A stretch of DNA of 35,555 nucleotides from Alphaproteobacteria bacterium GWC2_42_16 (GTDB lineage Bacteria > Pseudomonadota > Alphaproteobacteria > UBA9655), in contig MEMA01000006.1 of the NCBI GenBank assembly GCA_001767835.1, forward strand, positions 1 to 35,555, read 5' to 3'. This document shows positions 1 to 7,727 of this stretch, in pieces (the stretch's first letter is position 1; every line of letters begins with the position of its first letter). The position numbers were made by a program, and so were the translations under genes. The notes below the pieces were generated by a model. It was given only the letters and a program-made list of their open reading frames with translations. It had not been told where the DNA came from and did not search any database.

Positions 1-5
1 TAAAC

Positions 6-71
6 GGCGGTGGAATAATGCACCACAAGAGGATGGTGCAGAAGTGAAAATGGCGGAGTAAAAGTGCACCA
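6..71. repeat. Left terminal repeats of IS21 copy 1
   Basis: Two 20-bp units (6-25 and 52-71), each beginning GGCGG and ending TGCACCA, face the three units at the right end. Between them TGCACCA (19-25) and TGGTGCA (34-40) can pair as a hairpin. Such arrays are IstA binding sites in characterised IS21 elements; binding here is inferred. Confidence 0.75.
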
Positions 72-132
72 CTTCTCGTAATGATTAGAAGTAATCTTTC
101 CTCATGGGAAATCATGAGGAAAGGCGAGGAGG

Positions 133-1629
133 ATGTACAAAGTGAATGTATATATGCGAGTACGCCGAGCCTGTTTAGTTGAAGGCAAGAGTGTACGAGG
201 GGCAGCACAGGAATTTGGATTAAATCGGCGAACAGTGCAAAAGATGCTGGAGCAGGCGGTTCCGCCGGGATATCGGAGGAAATATACTCCATCTAGACCG
301 AAGCTAGGCCCGCACCTTGAGTTTATCGATCAAATTTTAAGAGATGATAAGAATAGCCCTAAAAAGCAGAGACACACTGCTAAACGCATTTTTGTTCGAC
401 TGAGGGAAGAACGGGGCTATGAGGGCGGCTATACGATGGTGAAAGAATACGTAGCCAAGCATCGAATTCGCAGCAAAGAAATGTTTTGCCCTTTAACGCA
501 TCAGCCTGGGATGGCCCAAGCTGACTTTGGGGAAGCATGGATCATCATGGGAGGGATTAAACAAAAGACCCACCTTTGTGTGATGGATCTTCCCCAAAGT
601 GATGGGTGTTTTGCCAAAGCCTATCCCCGTGAGAACACAGAGGCCTTTTGTGAGGGTCATGTATCAGCTTTTGAGTTTTTTGGGGGAGTTCCTAGAAAAA
701 TTTTGTATGACAACACAAAAATAATTGTTGCACGGATTTTAGGGGACGGAAAGAGGCAAAAGACCAGAGCCTTTTGTGAACTGCAATCCCATTATCTTTT
801 TGAAGAAGGGTTTGCCCGTGTTGGAAAGGGAAATGACAAGGGAAAAGTAGAAAATCTTGTAGGGTATATAAGACGTAATTTTTTAGTTCCCTTGCCTCAG
901 TTTGAGAGTTATGAAGCTCTAAATGCCTACCTTGCAAAGTGCTGCCAAGAGAGGCAGAAGGACATTCTGAATGGCCACAAGGAAACGATTGGGGAGCGGT
1001 TAAAACGCGATCAAGAAGTCTTCTTACCTTTGCCAATAACTTCTTATGAGGCCTGTCATTGTCAGGCGGGGAGGGTCAGCTCCCAGTCTTTAGTTCACTA
1101 TAAAGGGAATGCTTACTCTGTTCCTGTTCGGTATGGATATCGGGATGTGTGGGTGAAGGGCTATGTTCATGAAGTTGTCATCAGTTGTGGGGCGGAGGTT
1201 ATTGCCCGCCATCAGCGCTGTTATGGTTACGGAGAAACTATTTTTAACCCTCTTCATTATTTGCCGTTATTGGAGCAGAAAATCGGAGCTCTTGATCAAG
1301 CCGCTCCTCTTGTCAATTGGGGTCTCCCTGATTCCTTTCAAAAGCTCAAGTCTGTCTTAGAGAAGCAAGAGGGCAAAGCAGGCAAGCGAGAGTATGTTAG
1401 GGTCTTAAGGTTACTTGAAAACTTTAAACTCGAAGAGCTGGAGAAGGCTGTGTCTGAGGCCTTGCATTTAGGAGCTGTTCGTTATGAGGCAATTAAGCAT
1501 TTAGTCTTATGCCAAGTTGATCAGCGTCCACCTCAGTTAAGTCTCGTTGATTATCCTCATTTGCCTGCCGTTTCAGTAAAAGCGACGAACGCAATAGATT
1601 ATACGCAGTTGTTAGGAGGAAGGGCATGA
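133..1629 (+). CDS. istA: IS21 family transposase IstA
   Basis: A 498-aa DDE transposase that catalyses cutting and joining of the IS21 ends. The N-terminus has a helix-turn-helix (about residues 15-45, containing SVRGAAQEFGLNRRTVQKML). The integrase core follows, with acidic residues in AQADFGEA, in LYDNTK and in the KGKVEN motif. A C-terminal domain of the IstA type closes the protein. Length matches the family (about 400-520 aa). The ATG at 133 is preceded by GGCGAGGAGG, a strong Shine-Dalgarno. It overlaps istB by four bases (ATGA, 1626-1629), the usual istAB translational coupling. The frame is uninterrupted, so this copy could be active. Confidence 0.95.
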   Translation: MYKVNVYMRVRRACLVEGKSVRGAAQEFGLNRRTVQKMLEQAVPPGYRRKYTPSRPKLGPHLEFIDQILRDDKNSPKKQRHTAKRIFVRLREERGYEGGYTMVKEYVAKHRIRSKEMFCPLTHQPGMAQADFGEAWIIMGGIKQKTHLCVMDLPQSDGCFAKAYPRENTEAFCEGHVSAFEFFGGVPRKILYDNTKIIVARILGDGKRQKTRAFCELQSHYLFEEGFARVGKGNDKGKVENLVGYIRRNFLVPLPQFESYEALNAYLAKCCQERQKDILNGHKETIGERLKRDQEVFLPLPITSYEACHCQAGRVSSQSLVHYKGNAYSVPVRYGYRDVWVKGYVHEVVISCGAEVIARHQRCYGYGETIFNPLHYLPLLEQKIGALDQAAPLVNWGLPDSFQKLKSVLEKQEGKAGKREYVRVLRLLENFKLEELEKAVSEALHLGAVRYEAIKHLVLCQVDQRPPQLSLVDYPHLPAVSVKATNAIDYTQLLGGRA

Positions 1630-2375
1630 TTCTCCTTGAACATCATCTCAAATCGCTTAAATTGCCCACCTTTTTAAAGTGTTACCAAGACGTTGCCAAT
1701 CAATGCGGGAAAGAAAGAAAAGATTACATTGATTATCTCTCTCAATTAAGTGAGATGGAAGTTTCAAATCGCCACAACAGAGCTGTCCAGCAAAGAATTA
1801 AAAAAGCTCGATTTCCTACCCTTAAGACACTGGATAGCTTTGACTTTAATGCTGTACCTACTTTAAATCAGCGTGAGGTCTGTGAGCTGGCAACAAGCGA
1901 TTACATTGAACGTCATGAGAATATCATCGCTTTGGGTAATTCTGGTACGGGGAAGACTCACCTTGCAATTGCGATTGCGATGGCAGCGTGCCAAAGAGGA
2001 TTCTCCGTGCTGTTTACAACGGCAGCAGCACTGGTGAATGAGTTACTTGAAGCCCGAGAAGAAAAGCAACTCCTTCGTTTCCAAAAGAAACTCACGACAT
2101 ATCCTCTTTTGGTTATCGACGAGCTAGGATTTGTTCCTTTTTCTAAAACAGGGGCCGAGCTTTTGTTTGAGATCTTCTCGAATCGTTATGAACGGGGGTC
2201 GATTTTTGTGACTAGTAACTTGCCATTCCAAGATTGGACTCAAGTCTTTGGGTGTGAAAGATTGACGGGAGCTCTTCTCGATCGCCTCACCCATCACGTC
2301 CATATCCTTGAGATGAATGGTGAGAGTTATCGTTTATCCCAAAGTAAAAAAAGGAAAGAAAAAATGGATCCTTAA
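1626..2375 (+). CDS. istB: IS21 family helper ATPase IstB
   Basis: A 249-aa AAA+ ATPase of the DnaA/DnaC-like IstB family, which loads on target DNA and activates IstA. Walker A is GNSGTGKTHLA (about residues 103-113). Walker B is LLVIDELGFVP, and the C-terminal SRH-like segment contains LTGALLDRLTHH. The length is normal for IstB. The start overlaps the istA stop as ATGA, and AGGAGGAAGGGC just upstream supplies the ribosome-binding site. Confidence 0.95.
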   Translation: MILLEHHLKSLKLPTFLKCYQDVANQCGKERKDYIDYLSQLSEMEVSNRHNRAVQQRIKKARFPTLKTLDSFDFNAVPTLNQREVCELATSDYIERHENIIALGNSGTGKTHLAIAIAMAACQRGFSVLFTTAAALVNELLEAREEKQLLRFQKKLTTYPLLVIDELGFVPFSKTGAELLFEIFSNRYERGSIFVTSNLPFQDWTQVFGCERLTGALLDRLTHHVHILEMNGESYRLSQSKKRKEKMDP

Positions 2376-2651
2376 CCCTTGGGGTTTGACCCTATAAAGT
2401 AAAGTGACTTCATAAACAAAGGAACGGACATTCACCCGTTCAAGTTTAAAGATTTGTTTCTGCACTATCCAGACAGTGTTTGGAAGGATGGTGTTATTTT
2501 ATCCAAGACGTCAAAGTACATTTTGAAAAAATCCAGGAAACCCTAAGCCTATGGATATGTGGACAACTTTCTCCGCAAGTTGCCCACATCTCCACAGGCA
2601 CCACAACAAAGATATTTTTAAATGAATAAAAAAGAAAAAACACCTCACCTA
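2376..2651. other. Non-coding distal part of IS21 copy 1
   Basis: This stretch between istB and the right terminal repeats holds an open frame without a start codon (2403-2546, 47 codons, containing KGTDIHPFKFKDLF). It looks like a decayed passenger gene; I do not recognise the family. After it comes a strong hairpin (listed separately), then an A-rich stretch. No intact gene is visible. Confidence 0.4.
2557..2589. repeat. 13-bp stem hairpin inside IS21 copy 1
   Basis: ATGTGGACAACTT (2557-2569) pairs with AAGTTGCCCACAT (2577-2589) with one mismatch and a 7-nt loop. The arms contain TGTGGACAA, resembling DnaA-box-like sequence. There is no T-run, so it is not a typical terminator. Confidence 0.7.
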
Positions 2652-2717
2652 TGGTGCACTTTTACTCCGCCTTCTGGTGCACTTTTAAATCGCCTTCTGG
2701 TGCACTTTTAAATCGCC
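2652..2717. repeat. Right terminal repeats of IS21 copy 1 (three units)
   Basis: Three 20-bp units start at 2652, 2675 and 2698, each beginning TGGTGCACTTTTA. The first is the perfect inverse of 52-71; the outer two share AAATCGCC in place of CTCCGCC. Confidence 0.85.
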
Positions 2718-2724
2718 CTTGACA

Positions 2725-3199
2725 GCCCAGGCCACTTACAGTGGAGGGATGCTGTTTTTGGTAGAGGACGCTCCTAAAGTGAATAGCAAATCACCAGTTC
2801 TTCCGGGTATTAACATATGAATTATACAGGGGGGTTGAGGGGATTCAAAGGAGAATGAATAAGACTGCAGTCCGTCCGCTGCCTAGATAAAGGAGGATTC
2901 TGCAGGCTGGTTCTTTTATGAAGAGATCCTGCAGGCTCTATGCTGGAAGTGTAAGTTTTCTTTGGATCAATTTGACTGCTGATGCCTTAAAAATAAAAAT
3001 CTTCCAATTAAAAAATACCATGGATTTGGTCTCTTCTTTTTTTATTCTTAAAATTATCAAATTATCATGGAGTAAAAAGCAAGAAAAATCACAGAAACAT
3101 CAAATATATCGATTGCCAAAAAAATGCATTGCTAATGCGTGTTGCGCTGTGTATATTATCATCTTATTCAGCGCAACAAACATAAGTAGGATCTACAGT
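2725..3199. other. Intergenic region between IS21 copy 1 and the ATPase gene
   Basis: No convincing gene is present. An open frame runs in from 2918 but its translation has no family resemblance before residue 95, so I treat it as upstream sequence. The first part is richer in GC than the AT-rich part after about 2980, suggesting a junction of unrelated DNA. A short direct repeat sharing CTGCAGGCT occurs near 2900 and 2930, and a hairpin lies at 3140-3178. Confidence 0.5.
3140..3178. promoter_or_regulatory. Perfect 10-bp inverted repeat upstream of the ATPase gene
   Basis: TGTTGCGCTG (3140-3149) and CAGCGCAACA (3169-3178) are exact inverse copies separated by 19 bases of AT-rich DNA. The right arm ends 21 bases before the proposed GTG start at 3200. 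An operator or a 5' leader hairpin are both possible; neither is shown. Confidence 0.5.
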
Positions 3200-4669
3200 G
3201 TGGAACCAATTATAGGCAGAAAGAAAGAAATAAGGCTTTTGCGGGAAAAGCTAACCTCCAAATCAGCAGAATTCATTGCAATTTATGGACGACGTCGAGT
3301 TGGTAAGACATACTTGATTAAACAATTTTTTACCAAGGAAACTGGCACATATTTCGAGCAGACAGGTCTTAACGATGGTTCAATGCAAGCCCAGCTTTTG
3401 ATCTTTTCGGAAAGCCTTTCAAAAAGCTTCTATAAAGGAGCAAAGTTGGCTATCCCAGAAAACTGGATGGAAGCTCTCAAACAACTGACTGCGGCAATAG
3501 ACAGTTTGCCTAAAGATGAAAGAATAACACTATTTTTTGATGAACTTCCATGGCTTGCCACAAAAAAATCGGGATTTCTTAAAGCTCTTGAATATTATTG
3601 GAACACAGACTGGACGTATCGTCAAAAATTAATTCTAGTGGTTTGTGGTTCTGCGGCTTCCTGGATAATTGAGAATTTAATTTATGCAAAAGGGGGACTA
3701 CATAATCGTATTACTGCAAGAATATCCCTTCAACAATTTAATCTAGCTGAGACGGAAGCTTATCTCGAGTATCTTGATATTAAGTTAAATCGCCAACAAA
3801 TATTACAACTCTATATGGCAATTGGAGGTATTCCCTATTATATCAAATCTGTGCGACATGGCTTATCAGCAACCCAGAATATCAATGAACTTTGTTTTAG
3901 TAAAGATGGTCCACTCTTTAATGAATTTGATATTCTCTTCCACTCATTATATGAAGATCCGGAAACTTATATTAATATTATTCGTGTCATTGCTGATAAA
4001 TCACATGGCATAAGTCGAGAAGACCTTATTTTAAAAACAAATATGTCGGATGGAGGCTACCTTAATACGCGTTTGAGAAGTTTAGAAAGCGCAGGGTTTA
4101 TTAGCACATTTCTGCCCGTAGGACACGCACGCAGAGGTGTACATTATAGAGTTACTGATGAGTACACCCTCTTTTATCTGACCTGGATTGAGCCTATTCG
4201 ACAAAAGACTATTGGACTCACCATAACAGAACATTACTGGGAATCACTCATTAGAAAACCAGTATGGTATTCATGGGCTGGATATGCTTTCGAGACGGTT
4301 TGTTTTAAACATGTTGATGCAATCAAAAAAGCTATTAATTTGGAAAGAATTCCTGCTTTATGCAGTGATTGGCAATATAGGCCTGAAAAAAAGGATAAAG
4401 ATGGAGTGGGTGCTCAAATAGACCTTGTTTTTGATAGAGATGATGGGTGTGTTACGCTTTGTGAAATAAAGTACACTGAAGTTCCATTTGTTATGACAAA
4501 AGAATATGCAGAAAAGCTGAATAAAAAAGGTGATGTATACAAAATAAGAACAAGATCAAAAAAGCAGATATTTTGGGCGTTAATATCTGCTAATGGCGTA
4601 GTCCCTAACGAACATGTAAAGAAAATGATAGATCACATCGCAACTCTAGATGATTTATTCCAGATGTAG
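3200..4669 (+). CDS. AAA-type ATPase with C-terminal DUF234 domain
   Basis: A 489-aa protein of the archaeal-type ATPase/DUF234 family, often found in mobile or defence-rich regions; its biological role is not established. Near the N-terminus GRRRVGKTYL is the Walker A motif, and ITLFFDELPW is Walker B. A winged-helix-like segment follows around GISREDLILKTNMSDGGYLN. The C-terminus has QIDLVF...LCEIKYT, a D-x(n)-E-x-K pattern like that of PD-(D/E)XK nucleases. I chose the GTG at 3200 because family proteins begin with EPIIGRKKEI-like sequence. The open frame extends upstream to 2918, but that extension looks non-coding. Much lower GC than its neighbours suggests acquisition from elsewhere. 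Confidence 0.8.
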   Translation: MEPIIGRKKEIRLLREKLTSKSAEFIAIYGRRRVGKTYLIKQFFTKETGTYFEQTGLNDGSMQAQLLIFSESLSKSFYKGAKLAIPENWMEALKQLTAAIDSLPKDERITLFFDELPWLATKKSGFLKALEYYWNTDWTYRQKLILVVCGSAASWIIENLIYAKGGLHNRITARISLQQFNLAETEAYLEYLDIKLNRQQILQLYMAIGGIPYYIKSVRHGLSATQNINELCFSKDGPLFNEFDILFHSLYEDPETYINIIRVIADKSHGISREDLILKTNMSDGGYLNTRLRSLESAGFISTFLPVGHARRGVHYRVTDEYTLFYLTWIEPIRQKTIGLTITEHYWESLIRKPVWYSWAGYAFETVCFKHVDAIKKAINLERIPALCSDWQYRPEKKDKDGVGAQIDLVFDRDDGCVTLCEIKYTEVPFVMTKEYAEKLNKKGDVYKIRTRSKKQIFWALISANGVVPNEHVKKMIDHIATLDDLFQM

Positions 4670-4720
4670 GGTTTAGCAGTTTGTTATTTTCCTAGCTTGC
4701 ATCAATAAAATCGACATGAT

Positions 4721-4939
4721 GTGGAGGGACAGCCGGAAGAAGTGTTGGATGAGGAAGACGATCCTCTCCTCAACAGAAGGCCGAGCATGGCAAATGCCTT
4801 AGGAGAAGATGAGTTTCTCCTCATCAACAGAGCTGCTGATGAAGCAGACACTTCGTTTGTTTTTTCTGAGATAAAACTGAAGAGTATTTTCTCCAAGCTA
4901 TGGAATCTCTCTAAAAGGAAAAAAATTGGAGAGTGTTGA
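4721..4939 (+). pseudogene. Small acidic ORF, possible gene remnant, tail altered by IS1 insertion
   Basis: A 72-codon frame from GTG 4721 with a very acidic start (EEVLDEEDD) and a basic tail (LSKRKK). An in-frame stop lies just upstream at 4706. The IS1-family element is inserted near its 3' end: the present tail is KKIGEC-stop, whereas removing the element and one duplication gives KKIEV-stop. It could be the C-terminal remnant of a larger protein or a genuine small gene. I recognise no family. Confidence 0.35.
4921..4928. repeat. Target duplication AAAAATTG of IS1-family element, left copy
   Basis: AAAAATTG directly abuts the left inverted repeat and recurs at 13281-13288 against the right one. 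Confidence 0.85.
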
Positions 4940-4993
4940 CGCATAGATAGATCTATAATAGACTCTCCCTGAGTTCAGCTAAGGGAGGTCTCA

Positions 4994-5290
4994 ATGATTC
5001 AATGTAAGCGCTGTCAATCTGCATTCATTGTAAAAAATGGTCTTGTTCGCTATAAACCCAGGTATAAATGTAAGGCCTGTGGTCTCAACTTCATAGAAGG
5101 TGATATGCGAGTTAAGGAAAACCTTGTCGTCAAGAAGGCTCTGGCAGTTATCTTGTATTCACTGGGAAAAGCCTCGTTTGGAATGTTGGGGAAAATATTT
5201 GGCGTTAATCGTTCTTTGACATATCGCTGGATCCGAGAAGAAGCAGAGAAGATTCCTGAACCTGCGGTCTCTGGTGAGATCAGAGCCTGA
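4994..5290 (+). pseudogene. IS1 family transposase, N-terminal part (interrupted)
   Basis: The N-terminal 98 codons of an IS1-type transposase. A zinc-ribbon (CKRCQSAF...YKCKACGLNF) is followed by an InsA-like helix-turn-helix (FGVNRSLTYRWIREEAE). The natural frame ends at ...SGEIR where IS21 copy 2 is inserted; the last codon and stop (GCC TGA) come from the IS21 end. The frame continues at 12846 as EMEFDEMW. AGGGAGGTCTCA before the ATG is a good ribosome-binding site. Confidence 0.9.
5278..5285. repeat. Target duplication GATCAGAG of IS21 copy 2, left copy
   Basis: GATCAGAG at 5278-5285 is repeated at 12838-12845. Joining across one copy restores the IS1 transposase frame (SGEIR-EMEFDE). 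Confidence 0.9.
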
Positions 5291-5291
5291 A

Positions 5292-5337
5292 CGCCTACTA
5301 AAAGTGATCCATTTTCGCCCATTAAAACTGAGCCACT
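5292..5337. repeat. Left terminal repeats of IS21 copy 2
   Basis: Two units, starting at 5292 and 5316, begin CGCC and end TGA(T/G)CCA(T/C)T. They are inverted relative to the pair at 12788-12832. Confidence 0.8.
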
Positions 5338-5419
5338 AACTGCGCAAGAAGATTTTCTCTGAACCTCAGTTTTCGTGAAGATTTCCCTTGGTTAATGTGG
5401 ATGGGAAGATTCAGCGCAA

Positions 5420-5476
5420 CTTCCTTGCTTCTGTAGGGAAGAAAGCGTAGCTTTCTGAGCGAAAGAAGCAAGGAAG
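5420..5476. repeat. Nested perfect inverted repeats, possible structured RNA or terminator
   Basis: CTTCCTTGCTTC (5420-5431) and GAAGCAAGGAAG (5465-5476) are perfect 12-base inverse arms. Inside them AGAAAGC (5440-5446) and GCTTTCT (5450-5456) form a second perfect stem with a 3-nt loop. The structure lies downstream of the last passenger gene on the minus strand, where a terminator or stabilising hairpin would be plausible, but no T-run follows. Confidence 0.65.
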
Positions 5477-5559
5477 AGGAGTTCGATTCCCTTTCTGGCT
5501 GTTCGCCCCATAGCTCCTGCTGGAGGGTATATATTTGCAGACCTCGAGGGGGAATATCG

Positions 5560-5730
5560 TCATGAGAAAGGCTCTTCTGGTGCCTCTGAGCGGGTTTTAA
5601 GATGCCGAACGATTTGTGAGTAATAGTGGTTTTCTACTGCCAAGGCGAGTTCCATAAGAATGTCAGCGAGACGTGAGGCTTCCGCATCGGATATCTCTTC
5701 TGGTAGAATCTCATAAAGGTTAAGACTCAT
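5560..5730 (-). CDS. 56-aa passenger protein coupled to istB
   Basis: The frame starts MSLNLYEILPEEISDAEASR and ends EAPEEPFS. Its ATG overlaps the istB stop by 11 bases (ATGAGTCTTAA), a strong sign of translational coupling. It is acidic and predicted mostly helical, with no cysteines and no membrane segment. I do not recognise the family. The overlap and the length make a real accessory gene of this IS more likely than chance. Confidence 0.6.
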   Translation of the reverse strand: MSLNLYEILPEEISDAEASRLADILMELALAVENHYYSQIVRHLKTRSEAPEEPFS

Positions 5731-6517
5731 AGGTCTCTCCTTGTTGAGCTTGTTGCCTTTGAAGGGGCTTTTGTTTTTCTGGGGGTTTTGCTGACGTCTT
5801 TGGGACTCTTAAACTGGGCCCATCAATGCGAATAACCGTGCACCCATGGTTAAGTCTATCCAACATGGCATCAACGAGTTCCTTGTGTTTAAACACTTCA
5901 TACCATGCTTCAAAGTCTAAGTTAGTCGTGATAATCGTTGTCTTTTTTTGATAACGCATATCAATCAGCTTAAAAAAAATATTGATTTGCTCTGGCGTAA
6001 GAGTCAAATACCCCAACTCGTCTATCACAATGACGTCATAGTTGGATAAGGTGTTTAATAATTTAGACGTGGTTCTGTCCGCAAGAGACGCGTATAGCTC
6101 ATTGAGCATATCTTGCGCATTATAAAAGCGCCCTCGATACCCATTGAGGACAGCCAAACGCAACAAACTCATCGCAATCCCAGATTTTCCCGTCCCTGTT
6201 TTCCCAATAAAAATAACATTGTCATTCCGTTCAATAAAAGTCAGCTTGGCTAAGCCCATAATCTGGGTTTTATTAACTCCGGGTTGCTCTTTAAAGGGGA
6301 ACGTGTCGAGTGTCCAAGGCCACGGTAACTTCGCCCGTTTAAGGCGACTTTCCAGACACCGTTCTTGTTGATGGCGGTATTCCCTTTCCAACAGCTCTAT
6401 CAACACATCGTGGGTGGCCGTCCCTTTCTTTTCTGCCTTATTGAGCACATCCCCTAAACAGGCCGCCATTCCTTGTAGACGCAATTGATCTAATAAGACC
6501 TGTATTTTCTCCCTCAT
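5720..6517 (-). CDS. istB: IS21 family helper ATPase IstB (copy 2)
   Basis: A 265-aa IstB-like AAA+ ATPase. Walker A is GKTGTGKSGIA, Walker B is VIVIDELGYLT, and the sensor-like LVDAMLDRLNHG is near the end. The sequence is clearly different from copy 1 at 1626-2375, so this is a separate IS21 lineage and not a recent duplicate. It starts within the istA stop (ATGA, 6514-6517). The C-terminus is rich in K, P and Q. The frame is intact although its partner istA is split. Confidence 0.95.
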   Translation of the reverse strand: MREKIQVLLDQLRLQGMAACLGDVLNKAEKKGTATHDVLIELLEREYRHQQERCLESRLKRAKLPWPWTLDTFPFKEQPGVNKTQIMGLAKLTFIERNDNVIFIGKTGTGKSGIAMSLLRLAVLNGYRGRFYNAQDMLNELYASLADRTTSKLLNTLSNYDVIVIDELGYLTLTPEQINIFFKLIDMRYQKKTTIITTNLDFEAWYEVFKHKELVDAMLDRLNHGCTVIRIDGPSLRVPKTSAKPPEKQKPLQRQQAQQGETYES

Positions 6518-7233
6518 AGGGCTTCCTCCTCTAGATTAAAATAATCTCCAGCAACGGACTTGATGATCAAACTTTCAAGGCGATTTAAATCATAAAGCCC
6601 ATAGTGGGCGGCTTTCTTGACCGCACAGAGGAATGCCTCTTTGGGGTACATCCTTTTAAGATTTAATAATCTATTGAGTTGTCGATGCCCGCTCCCACGC
6701 ACATGCTTCTTAAGGCCGCTGACATACTGATCTAAAAGATCACAGTGCCCACGCAGTTCAGCTTCTGTCTTGCTTGCGGCTTGATGAGTTTGTTTCTTGT
6801 GGGTTTGAGAATGGTGACCGGGAAGTCGACACCGCTCATATCGTTTCCCTGATAAACGAGGGTGAATGGCAATTTCTCGATGCTTGTAAAAGAAACGCAC
6901 CTCCTCTGGATATTTGTATACGTCTATTGTTTTACCAATCAATGTTTCCGGAGCAGAGTAACGGTTGGTCTCTAAGTTAACATAGCCTTGGCAATCAACG
7001 AGGCGTTGATAATGTTCATAAATGGGAGGTAAAACCTCTGGCAGAGGAACAAGATAAGATTTTTCTTGGATAAAAGCAGTGTCAGGAGCCATCCCTAAAA
7101 TACGCTTTTCCTTTTGATTCGTTATAAGACACCACTCTTTGGCTTGGGCGTTGAGATCTCCCCAATCCTTGAAGGTCCTCCCCGCTAAAAAATTTGTCTC
7201 TATGTAGTGGAATGGGCGCTCTACCTTACCTTT
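6514..7233 (-). pseudogene. istA: IstA C-terminal part (copy 2), split by the serine-recombinase element
   Basis: The frame reads from the junction as KGKVERPFHYIETNFL..., containing the catalytic glutamate motif of IstA, and runs to the stop overlapping istB. The Met at 7092 is internal, not a start. Rejoining to the N-terminal part at 10560-11234 through the AA core (minus strand) gives ...DPDR-KGKVERPF and one 464-aa protein without gap or shift. Confidence 0.9.
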
Positions 7234-7559
7234 GGTCTAAGTCATCAACTGCATGTGATGACACAAATGAAACGGCAAATACCTTTGCAATTACCCACCC
7301 CTTTCATCCCCTTTATGGCAAGCGATTTGCCCTTGTAACCCGTAAACAAACATGGGGAGAAGATAGGGTTACTTATTTCGATCAGGACAGAAAGTTATGT
7401 TCTATGCTGACTTCTTGGACAAATCTTGCAGATACAGATTATTTTTTACAGGCCTCGGCGGGTCGTTCTTGGTTCCGCGTAGATGATCTCGTGAACCTTA
7501 ATATGATGTTAAAAACACTTCTAGAAATACATCAAAATGGGAAAGGAAGTGTAAAGTGA
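7212..7559 (+). CDS. DUF5372-like protein; 5' end missing in the integrated state
   Basis: The conserved part (FAITHPFHPLYGKRFALV...SWFRVDDLVNL) resembles the DUF5372 family found beside such recombinases; its function is unknown. In the integrated state the open frame runs back into antisense istA DNA, with an ATG at 7212 and a TTG at 7194, neither with a spaced Shine-Dalgarno. Inside the element (from 7234) there is no in-frame start before the conserved region. At the other end of the element, GAGGT (10534-10538) precedes ATG 10544 and codons MKSTP. Joining the ends through the TT core gives MKSTPWSKSSTACDDTNE... in frame, 113 aa. I infer that this is the native form, made on the excised circle. 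Confidence 0.75.
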   Translation: MGALPYLWSKSSTACDDTNETANTFAITHPFHPLYGKRFALVTRKQTWGEDRVTYFDQDRKLCSMLTSWTNLADTDYFLQASAGRSWFRVDDLVNLNMMLKTLLEIHQNGKGSVK

Positions 7560-7652
7560 ATTATGTCACGATTGTAAATAAAATTATGTCGTATACAGAT
7601 GAGCTAATCATCTTTTTTGAGCGCCATAATACCAATTATATATTGAAATTAT

Positions 7653-7696
7653 TGTCAAATAATAAGCTTGACAGAAAAATTAATAAGGCATATTTT
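7653..7696 (+). promoter_or_regulatory. Promoter of the recombinase operon with overlapping inverted repeat
   Basis: TTGACA (7668-7673), a 17-base spacer and TATTTT (7691-7696) form a good sigma70-type promoter 32 bases before the helix-turn-helix gene. TGTCAA (7653-7658) and TTGACA (7668-7673) are inverse copies with a 9-base spacer, so a dimeric repressor site would cover the -35 box. Autoregulation by the helix-turn-helix protein is a guess. Confidence 0.55.
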
Positions 7697-7727
7697 TATT
7701 TACATAACTACCTATGGAGAACACGTG

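Larger units (their letters stand above)
1..2724 (+). mobile_element. IS21-family insertion sequence, nearly complete
   Basis: The element carries istA and istB and is bounded by multiple terminal repeats, as IS21 elements usually are. The left end has a 20-bp repeat at 6-25 and another at 52-71. The right end has three inverted copies at 2652-2671, 2675-2694 and 2698-2717, with a 23-bp period. The copies at 52-71 and 2652-2671 are perfect inverted repeats of each other. The right tip is probably the TTGACA at 2719-2724, which reads TGTCAA inward. The left tip seems to lie two or three bases before the window start, so the target duplication cannot be checked. Confidence 0.85.

Noticed and set aside
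2652-2717. Regularly spaced repeats resembling a tiny CRISPR array
   Set aside because: The 20-bp units are separated by only three bases and are inverse copies of the other IS end, so they are terminal repeats.
2918-3199. N-terminal extension of the ATPase frame
   Set aside because: Family proteins start at EPIIGRKKEI; the upstream part is very AT-rich and contains the inverted repeat.
4702-4944. Minus-strand frame opposite the small acidic ORF
   Set aside because: Low-complexity antisense sequence (serine runs) with no start signal.
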